Shown here piece after piece: positions 57,937-64,000 of a stretch of 64,000 bases of DNA (the first letter of the stretch is position 1; each line of letters begins with the position of its first letter). A program made the translations under genes and the position numbers. The notes below the pieces were generated by a model. The model was given only the letters and a program-made list of their open reading frames with translations. It did no database searches and was not told where the DNA came from. This DNA is from Actinoallomurus bryophytorum. Its GTDB lineage: Bacteria > Actinomycetota > Actinomycetes > Streptosporangiales > Streptosporangiaceae. The stretch spans positions 7,645,237-7,709,236 of the forward strand of contig NZ_VFOZ01000001.1 of the NCBI RefSeq assembly GCF_006716425.1. Reading direction: 5' to 3'.

Positions 57937-58950
57937 GTGGTCAACTTCCTAATCCGGCGCCTGCTCGCCGCCATCGTCCTGCTCATCATCGTGAGCATGG
58001 TGACGTTCGCGATCTTCTTCCTCATCCCGAGGCTGACCGGCGCGAGTAGCAGCGACCTGGCCTCCCGGTACGTGGGCAAGACCGCCGGGCCCCAGGCGGT
58101 CCACGAGGTGGAGATCCGGCTCGGCCTGAACCGGCCGCTGGTGGTGCAGTACTGGAACTTCGTCAAGGGCATCGTCGTCGGGGCGCACTACAACTTCGGC
58201 CCCTCGAAGGTGTACTGCGGGCCGCCGTGCTTCGGCTACTCCTTCGTCAACCAGACCCCGGTCTGGCCGGACCTGCTCGACCGGATGCCCGTCACGTTGT
58301 CGCTCGCCGGCGGCGCTGCGGTCATCTGGCTGGTGTTCGGCGTGACGACCGGCGTGGTCTCCGCGCTCAAGCGGGGAAGCGTGGTCGACCGGGTGTCGAT
58401 GGGCATCGCCCTGGCGGGCGTGTCCCTGCCGATCTTCTTCACCGGTCTGCTGTCGCTGGCGATCTTCCGGGACAACCTCAAGCTCTTCCCCGGCGCCGGG
58501 ACGTACGTCGGGCTCACCCAGAACCCGCTCACCTGGGCCTCCAACCTCGTCCTGCCATGGGTCACCCTGGCGTTCCTGCAGGCGGCGCTGTACGCGCGGC
58601 TGACACGTGCCGGGATGCTGGAGACGATGGGCGAGGACTACATCCGTACGGCACGGGCCAAAGGCCTGCCCGAACGCACCGTCATCGTCCGGCACGCGTT
58701 GCGCGCGACCCTCACCCCGGTGCTGACCATCTTCGGCATCGACCTGGGTACGCTCGTCGGCGGCGCGGTGCTGACCGAGGGAACGTTCTCTCTGCCCGGG
58801 CTCGGCAAGTTCGCCATCGACTCGATCAACAACAACGACCTGCCACGGGTGCTGGGCGTGGTCATGGTCGGAGCGTTCTTCATCGTGCTGGCCAACCTCG
58901 TCGTGGACGTCCTGTACGCGGTGATCGACCCGAGGGTGAGGCTCTCATGA
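57937..58950 (+). CDS. Peptide ABC transporter permease, DppB/OppB type
   Basis: A 337-residue permease starting VVNFLIRRLLAAIVLLIIVS (first membrane helix), with an external loop containing a Cys pair (YCGPPCFGYSF), five further helices and the EAA loop EDYIRTARAKGLPERTVIVRHALR. The C-terminus [13 protein letters not shown] is family-typical. Its stop overlaps the ATG of the ATPase gene (ATGA). No strong Shine-Dalgarno site precedes the GTG at 57937, so translation may rely on the structure upstream. Confidence 0.93.
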   Translation: MVNFLIRRLLAAIVLLIIVSMVTFAIFFLIPRLTGASSSDLASRYVGKTAGPQAVHEVEIRLGLNRPLVVQYWNFVKGIVVGAHYNFGPSKVYCGPPCFGYSFVNQTPVWPDLLDRMPVTLSLAGGAAVIWLVFGVTTGVVSALKRGSVVDRVSMGIALAGVSLPIFFTGLLSLAIFRDNLKLFPGAGTYVGLTQNPLTWASNLVLPWVTLAFLQAALYARLTRAGMLETMGEDYIRTARAKGLPERTVIVRHALRATLTPVLTIFGIDLGTLVGGAVLTEGTFSLPGLGKFAIDSINNNDLPRVLGVVMVGAFFIVLANLVVDVLYAVIDPRVRLS

Positions 58951-60017
58951 GCGAGCGGAGCGAGCAGGCGGGCCAGGAGACGGTCGCCGCCCAGGCGCCG
59001 AAGGCGTTCCTGGAGGTCCGCGACCTGAAGATCCACTTCCCGACCGACGACGGTCTGGTGAAGTCCGTCGACGGGCTGTCCTTCGGCCTCGAACGCGGTC
59101 GTACGCTGGGCATCGTGGGGGAGTCCGGCTCGGGCAAGAGCGTGACGAGCCTGGGCCTGCTGGGTCTGCACAACCGCAAGAACGCGCAGGTCTCCGGCGA
59201 GATCTGGCTCGACGGCCAGGAGATCGTCGGCTCGTCACCGGAGCAGGTGCGGCGGATGCGCGGCCGGAAGATGTCGATGATCTTCCAGGACCCGCTGTCG
59301 TCGATGCATCCCTTCTACTCGATCGGCGCCCAGATCATCGAGGCGTACCGCATCCACAACGACGTCTCCAAGCAGGTCGCGCGCAAGCACGCCATCGACA
59401 TGCTGGAGCGGGTCGGGATCCCGCAGCCGGACAAGCGCGTGGACGACTACCCGCACCAGTTCTCCGGCGGCATGCGGCAGCGCGCGATGATCGCGATGTC
59501 GCTGTCCTGCGACCCGGAACTCCTGATCGCCGACGAGCCCACGACGGCCCTCGACGTGACGGTCCAGGCGCAGATCCTGGACCTGATCCGTGACCTGCAG
59601 GAGGAGTTCAACTCCGCGGTCATCATCATCACCCACGACCTCGGCGTGGTCGCGGAGCTGTCCGATGACATCCTCGTGATGTACGGCGGCCGCTGCGTGG
59701 AGTACGGCGCCGTCGAGGACATCTTCCACGCGCCCGAGCACCCCTACACCTGGGGCCTGCTCGGCTCGATGCCCAGGCTGGACCGCGAGCGCTCCGACCG
59801 GCTCCTTCCGATCAAGGGCAGCCCGCCGAGCCTCATCAACGTGCCGCAGGGCTGCGCCTTCAACCCGCGCTGCACGTTCGCGGAGCTGAACGAGGGACGC
59901 AGCGAGACCGAGCGGCCGGAGCTGCGGGAGATCGCCCCCGGCCACCGGGTCGCGTGCCACCTGGACCGCGCGGACCGGCAACGCCTCTGGGAAGACGAGG
60001 TCAAGCCGAAGCTGTGA
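58947..60017 (+). CDS. Peptide ABC transporter ATPase, DppD/OppD type
   Basis: A 356-residue ATPase with Walker [10 protein letters not shown]-loop [12 protein letters not shown], signature [14 protein letters not shown], Walker [13 protein letters not shown] and H-loop [10 protein letters not shown]. The oligopeptide/dipeptide C-terminal extension includes [11 protein letters not shown], whose Cys may contribute to the family's iron-sulfur or zinc site. The N-terminus MSERSEQ is encoded by an AGCG-rich string that resembles the start of the 68-bp repeats. It overlaps the permease stop by 4 nt and the next gene's first GTG. Confidence 0.95.
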   Translation: MSERSEQAGQETVAAQAPKAFLEVRDLKIHFPTDDGLVKSVDGLSFGLERGRTLGIVGESGSGKSVTSLGLLGLHNRKNAQVSGEIWLDGQEIVGSSPEQVRRMRGRKMSMIFQDPLSSMHPFYSIGAQIIEAYRIHNDVSKQVARKHAIDMLERVGIPQPDKRVDDYPHQFSGGMRQRAMIAMSLSCDPELLIADEPTTALDVTVQAQILDLIRDLQEEFNSAVIIITHDLGVVAELSDDILVMYGGRCVEYGAVEDIFHAPEHPYTWGLLGSMPRLDRERSDRLLPIKGSPPSLINVPQGCAFNPRCTFAELNEGRSETERPELREIAPGHRVACHLDRADRQRLWEDEVKPKL

Positions 60018-60034
60018 ACGACTCTGGAGACACT

Positions 60035-61114
60035 GTGACGACACCCGACACCACGGCGGTGGAAGAGCCGCGGCCGACCGGCCCGCAGGGCGAGGTCCTG
60101 CTGGAGGTCAGCGGGCTGCGCAAGCACTTCCCGGTCACTCGTGGCGCGATCATCAAACGCCAGGTGGGTGCCGTCAAGGCCGTCGACGGCATCGACTTCT
60201 CCGTCCAGACCGGCCAGACGCTCGGCCTCGTGGGGGAGTCCGGCTGCGGCAAGACCACCACCGGCCGGATGATCACCCGTCTGCTGGAGCCGACCGACGG
60301 CCGCATCGTGTTCGAGGGCCAGGACATCACCCACGTCTCGCAGGGCACCATGAGGCCACTGCGGCGTGACGTCCAGATGATCTTCCAGGACCCGTACTCG
60401 TCGCTGAACCCGCGCAAGACGGTCGGCTCCATCGTCGGCGCGCCGTACCGGCTGCAGAAGGTGCAGACCGAATCCGGCGTGAAGAAGGCCGTGCAGGACC
60501 TGCTCGACGTCGTCGGGCTCAACCCCGAGCACTACAACCGCTACCCGCATGAGTTCTCCGGCGGGCAGCGGCAGCGCATCGGCATCGCACGCACGCTCGC
60601 GCTGCGCCCGAAGCTGATCGTCGCCGACGAGCCGGTGTCCGCGCTGGACGTCTCCATCCAGGCGCAGGTGGTCAACCTCCTCGAGGACCTGCAGGACGAG
60701 TTCAACCTGACCTATGTCGTGATCGCCCACGACCTGTCCGTGGTGCGCCACATTTCCGACCGGGTCGGCGTGATGTACCTGGGCAAGATGGTCGAGCTGG
60801 CCGACAACAAGGACCTGTACCAGAGCCCGATGCACCCCTACAGCGTCGCGCTGCTGTCGGCCGTGCCGGTGCCGGACCCGTCCGTACGCACCGACCGCGA
60901 ACGCATCCGGCTGTCGGGCGACGTACCGAGCCCGCTGAACCCCCCGCCCGCGTGCCGCTTCCACACGCGCTGCTGGAAGGCGCAGGAGGTGTGCGGCCAG
61001 GTCGAACCGCCGATGGTCGAGCTGGCGCCAGGCCATCAGGTGGCTTGCCACTTCCCGGAGAACGCCCCCTCCGACGCGGAGGGCCGGATCGCCAAGGCCG
61101 CCGGCCTCGCCTAG
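60035..61114 (+). CDS. Peptide ABC transporter ATPase, DppF/OppF type
   Basis: A 359-residue ATPase with Walker A GESGCGKTTTGR, MIFQDPYSSLNPRKTV, signature SGGQRQRIGIARTL, Walker B LIVADEPVSALD and HDLSVVRHISDR. The C-terminal extension contains CRFHTRCWKAQEVC. I place the start at GTG 60035, which has CTGGAGA 4-5 nt upstream. A GTG at 60014, overlapping the DppD stop as GTGA, would add seven residues and is the alternative. With DppD it completes the heterodimeric motor. Confidence 0.94.
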   Translation: MTTPDTTAVEEPRPTGPQGEVLLEVSGLRKHFPVTRGAIIKRQVGAVKAVDGIDFSVQTGQTLGLVGESGCGKTTTGRMITRLLEPTDGRIVFEGQDITHVSQGTMRPLRRDVQMIFQDPYSSLNPRKTVGSIVGAPYRLQKVQTESGVKKAVQDLLDVVGLNPEHYNRYPHEFSGGQRQRIGIARTLALRPKLIVADEPVSALDVSIQAQVVNLLEDLQDEFNLTYVVIAHDLSVVRHISDRVGVMYLGKMVELADNKDLYQSPMHPYSVALLSAVPVPDPSVRTDRERIRLSGDVPSPLNPPPACRFHTRCWKAQEVCGQVEPPMVELAPGHQVACHFPENAPSDAEGRIAKAAGLA

Positions 61115-61186
61115 AGCGGTCCTCGCCCTGGGCGCACCGCGCCCTGGGCGGACCCGGCGTGGCGAAGGTCTCACTTCATGCGCTTG

Positions 61187-61200
61187 GTGCAATGATGCAC
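61187..61200 (+). promoter_or_regulatory. Small inverted repeat upstream of the second binding protein
   Basis: GTGCA-ATGA-TGCAC (61187-61200), followed by a second TGCAATGA, lies just before the GTG at 61220. The gap (61115-61219) also has a direct repeat CGCCCTGGGCG (two copies around 61126-61152) that could form a hairpin after the DppF gene. The second binding protein may therefore have its own control. Confidence 0.35.
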
Positions 61201-61219
61201 TGATTGCAATGATTTACGG

Positions 61220-62905
61220 GTGAACGGCAGATTCGCGGGATGCGTGATGGTGCTCGTGCTCGGTGCGGCCGGCTGCGGCGGCGGGTGGAGCGGGCCACGG
61301 ACGGACGCCTCCTTCGACGACGCGTCGGTCCAAACGGTGGGCGCCTCGACGGCGCGGGGCGGCACGCTCCGGCTCCTCGTGACCGACGCCCCGATCTCGC
61401 TGGACCCGGGGAACATCGGCCTCGCCTACGGCGCCGACCTCGCACGCCTCTACGCCCGGTCCCTCGTCACGTACGCCCCGGAGCCCGGCGCCGGCGGACT
61501 GCGTGTCGTCCCCGACCTGGCCGAGGGGCTGGGCCGGGCGAGCGACGGCGGGCGGACGTGGACCTACCGGCTGCGCTCCGGCGTCACGTTCGAGGACGGC
61601 ACGCCGGTACGCGCACGTGACGTGAAGTACGCGGTCGCGCGTAGCAACTACAGCGCCGAGCTCACCGACTCCCCCCGCGACCTGCGTGACGTCATCAGCG
61701 GCACGTACTGGGGGCCCTACCTCGATCCGGACCTCGACCACTTCACCGGCGTCACCACGCCCGACGACCGGACGGTGGTCTTCCACCTGAAGCGCCCGTT
61801 CGCCGACTTCGACCAGCTCGCGGCGAGCCCGCAGACCGCGCCCGTGCCGAAGGCGGCCGACACCAAGCTCCACTACGAGCGGCACCCGGTCTCGACCGGC
61901 CCGTATCGGTTCGAGCGGCACGTCCCCGGCGAGAGCCTCACCCTGGTCCGCAACCCCGAGTGGAGCCACGACCCGAACCGCGCCGCGCTGCCCGACCGGA
62001 TCGAGGTCACCGAGAAGGTCGCCGCCGCCGACGTCGACGCCCGCCTCCTCGCCGGCACCGCGGACGCCGACCTCGCCGGCGCGGGCGTCCTGCCGCAGAC
62101 CCGTGCCACCATCTTCGCGTCCCGTGACCGGCGGGCGCGGGCCGACGATCCACTGACGGGGCTGGTGCGCTACGCCATGCTGCCCGCCGGCGTGAAGCCC
62201 ATGGACGACCTGCACTGCCGCCGCGCCGTGCAGTACGCCATCGACCGGAGCACGGTCCAGGCCGCGTACGGGGGGCCGTTGTCCGGCTCGGCGGCGACGA
62301 ACGTCCTGCCCCCGACCTTCGGGTTCATCAGATCGGAGCTGTATCCCCGCGACCTCGCCCGCGCACGCCAGGAACTGAAGGACTGCGGCCGGCCCAGCGG
62401 CTTCACGACCGCCATCGCGGTCCGCGACAACCGTCCCGGCGACGCCGCCGCGGCCCGCGCGCTGAGCCGCTCCCTGGGCGCGGTGGGGATCAGCACCCGG
62501 ATCACGTCGCTGTCGGCGTTCAAGTGGGGGAGCACCGCCGGCTCACCCGCGTACGTCCACGCCCACGGCCTGGGCATCGTCATCGACGCCTGGGCGGCGA
62601 ACTATCCGAGCGGGTACGCCTTCCTGGCTCCGATCACCGGCACGATCACCAAGACCGGCAACCACAACATCATGGAACTGCGCGACCCGGTGGTGAAAAA
62701 CATCCTGACCGCCGGGGAGAGGACCACCGACCGGGCCGGCCGTGCCGCCGCCTGGGCCGAGGCCGACCACAAGGTGATGGAGGACGCCTCCCTGGTGCCG
62801 CTCATCTACGAGCGGACCGTGCTCTACCGCCCGGCCTCCCTGCGCAACGTCCGCGTCAACCCGGCCTACGGCACGTACGACCTGGCCGCGCTGGGCGCCG
62901 GCTGA
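61220..62905 (+). CDS. Second peptide-binding lipoprotein (DppA paralogue)
   Basis: A 561-residue family 5 solute-binding protein with a short signal peptide and lipobox LGAAGC (Cys19). It parallels the operon's first binding protein along its length, with FEDGTPVRARDVKYAVAR, HPVSTGPYRFERHVPGESL and CRRAVQYAIDRSTVQAAYGG. The copies have diverged substantially and no gene-conversion-like identity is evident, so they probably bind different ligands and share the transporter. The GTG at 61220 has only a weak ACGGG upstream. Confidence 0.9.
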   Translation: MNGRFAGCVMVLVLGAAGCGGGWSGPRTDASFDDASVQTVGASTARGGTLRLLVTDAPISLDPGNIGLAYGADLARLYARSLVTYAPEPGAGGLRVVPDLAEGLGRASDGGRTWTYRLRSGVTFEDGTPVRARDVKYAVARSNYSAELTDSPRDLRDVISGTYWGPYLDPDLDHFTGVTTPDDRTVVFHLKRPFADFDQLAASPQTAPVPKAADTKLHYERHPVSTGPYRFERHVPGESLTLVRNPEWSHDPNRAALPDRIEVTEKVAAADVDARLLAGTADADLAGAGVLPQTRATIFASRDRRARADDPLTGLVRYAMLPAGVKPMDDLHCRRAVQYAIDRSTVQAAYGGPLSGSAATNVLPPTFGFIRSELYPRDLARARQELKDCGRPSGFTTAIAVRDNRPGDAAAARALSRSLGAVGISTRITSLSAFKWGSTAGSPAYVHAHGLGIVIDAWAANYPSGYAFLAPITGTITKTGNHNIMELRDPVVKNILTAGERTTDRAGRAAAWAEADHKVMEDASLVPLIYERTVLYRPASLRNVRVNPAYGTYDLAALGAG

Positions 62906-62930
62906 CACACCGCTGGCGCCCAGCGCGGGC

Positions 62931-64000
62931 TCACTCGAAGGCGATCGCCTTCAGGACGTCCAGGCGTGAGGCGCGCCAGGCCGGCCAGAGGGCGGCGAGG
63001 ACGCCGATGATCGCCGACAGCACGACGTAGGCCACGAGCGTGGGGACCGGGACGCTCAGCACGTTGAGCCCCTGGTCGCTCACCGCGTGCTGGATGGCGA
63101 CCCCGAACACCACGCCGATCGCGATGCCCAGCAGGCCGCCGAAGACCGCGATCACCACCGACTCCAGCCGGATCATGCGCCGGGTCTGACGGCGGCTGGT
63201 GCCCACGGCACGAAGCAGCCCGATCTCACGGGTCCGTTCGATCACCGACAGCGCGAGGGTGTTGATGATCCCCAGAGCCGCGATGATGATCGAGAGCGCC
63301 AGCAGCACGGTCAGCAGCGTGACGAACGAGTCGATGCTCTGCTGCGCGCTCCGCTTGACGTCGGACTGGTCCTGGACCTTGAGGTTCGGGTAGCCGCTCA
63401 GCGCCCGCTCGATGCCGGCCTTCGTGGCGGCGTCGGCCTTGTCCGTGTTGACCATCAAGCCCAGCCCGGCCGGATGGTCGGAGTGCGCCTGGTACGCGGG
63501 CAGGGCCAGGACACGCGCGCCCAGCAGCTGGTTCTTGGCGTAGATCCCGTCCACCCGCAGGTGTTCGGTCCCGCCGTCCGCGAACCGCGCCGTGACGGTC
63601 GAGCCCACGGTGAGCTTCTCCGACGTCGCGGTCGACTCGTCCACCATCAGGCCGTCCCGGCCCAGGTTCGCCGAGCCCGACCGCAGCGTCAGCTTGGCGG
63701 CACGTACGAAGTCGCCCGGCCGCTCGGTGGCGATGAACGAGTGCTGGTCCGTGCCCTGCTTGAACCGGCCCTGGTACGCCGACGTGACCAGCTCGACGCC
63801 CGGCACCGCGCGTACCGCCTTGGCCGGCTCCTCCGGGCTCAGCCCGGGAGAGGCCGGCGTGATCATGTAGTCGGCGGCGAACTCCTTGTCGACCTGCCCG
63901 GCCACCGACGCCTTGGCCGACGAGGCCATCACGTTGATCGCACTGACCAGGGCCAGCCCGATCATCAGCGCGGACGCCGTGGCCGCCGTACGGCGCGGGT
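62931..64000 (-). CDS. FtsX/MacB-like ABC transporter permease (C-terminal part)
   Basis: The C-terminal ~355 residues of a FtsX-family permease; the coding frame stays open to the window edge, so the N-terminus is missing. The visible part begins RTAATASALMIGLALVSAI, the usual start of the second FtsX half. It continues with an external domain of about 230 residues, then three membrane helices with ERTREIGLLRAVGTSRRQTRRMIRLESV. The end reads PAWRASRLDVLKAIAFE. Such proteins with a partner ATPase export lipids, peptides or antibiotics. It converges with the second binding-protein gene. Confidence 0.92.
   Translation of the reverse strand, partial: PRRTAATASALMIGLALVSAINVMASSAKASVAGQVDKEFAADYMITPASPGLSPEEPAKAVRAVPGVELVTSAYQGRFKQGTDQHSFIATERPGDFVRAAKLTLRSGSANLGRDGLMVDESTATSEKLTVGSTVTARFADGGTEHLRVDGIYAKNQLLGARVLALPAYQAHSDHPAGLGLMVNTDKADAATKAGIERALSGYPNLKVQDQSDVKRSAQQSIDSFVTLLTVLLALSIIIAALGIINTLALSVIERTREIGLLRAVGTSRRQTRRMIRLESVVIAVFGGLLGIAIGVVFGVAIQHAVSDQGLNVLSVPVPTLVAYVVLSAIIGVLAALWPAWRASRLDVLKAIAFE

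Noticed and set aside
1-64000. tRNA, rRNA or other structured RNA genes
   Set aside because: No cloverleaf, rRNA-like or tmRNA/RNase P-like sequence was recognised on either strand by reading; a dedicated covariance search could still find a small RNA.

Overview
The window is typical high-GC chromosomal DNA of an actinobacterium. The mycothiol enzyme MshC, a linked fabG-inhA pair, a DUF3090/SCO1664 block, MsiK-style sugar ABC genes that lack their own ATPase, and many GTG starts all fit. A Streptosporangiales/Thermomonosporaceae-type host is my inference. No rRNA, tRNA, CRISPR array, transposase or prophage gene was seen.

Layout. 1-3.5 kb: tldE/tldD protease pair (minus) and the fatty-acid pair fabG-inhA (plus), closed by a 16-bp perfect terminator hairpin. 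3.5-9 kb (minus): a Lys-Pro-rich exported protein, an AT-richer membrane protein, then a coupled response regulator-histidine kinase-DUF4153 operon. 9.1-11.8 kb: a self-contained TetR-membrane protein-FAD monooxygenase cassette with tandem operators. 11.8-16 kb: a decayed beta-propeller gene, a small membrane protein, and a two-gene unit (NDH-2-like oxidoreductase plus membrane protein) sharing a repeated Trp-Trp...Trp-Ser membrane module. 16-20 kb: an accessory-looking stretch with a TIGR04141/DUF6119 protein and a RecD2-like protein whose ATPase motifs are eroded. 20.7-29.4 kb: a conserved actinobacterial core (uppP, corA, histidine phosphatase, DUF3090, SCO1664 family, mshC), interrupted by NRDE, macro-domain, MarR-GNAT and esterase genes.

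29.5-44.3 kb is a carbohydrate locus: two near-duplicate GH13 alpha-glucosidases, a LacI regulator, a sugar-binding lipoprotein with two permeases, a secreted (alpha/alpha)6-barrel-type glycosidase and a debranching-enzyme-like protein. XRE/DUF397 and TetR/SnoaL pairs lie inside it. Import of alpha-glucosides followed by hydrolysis under LacI control is the likely logic; the ATPase must come from elsewhere. 44.9-54.6 kb returns to core genes (PAC2, universal stress protein, metH, aldo/keto reductase, HAD phosphatase, MFS exporter with a divergent ArsR-type regulator). 54.8-62.9 kb is a complete dipeptide/oligopeptide ABC operon (C-A-B-D-F plus a second binding lipoprotein). It is preceded by three tandem 68-bp repeats, each a 23-codon mini-ORF with its own Shine-Dalgarno site, whose stop overlaps the next start. 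The window ends inside a FtsX/MacB-type permease.

Recurring themes are GTGA/ATGA stop-start overlaps, ten genes with a TANNNT -10 box 6-8 nt before the start codon (predicted leaderless mRNAs), and well-formed palindromic operators beside several local regulators. The strongest candidates for something undescribed are the triple mini-ORF leader, the Trp-Trp/Trp-Ser membrane module fused to an NDH-2, and the DUF6119 gene next to a motif-poor RecD2-like protein.
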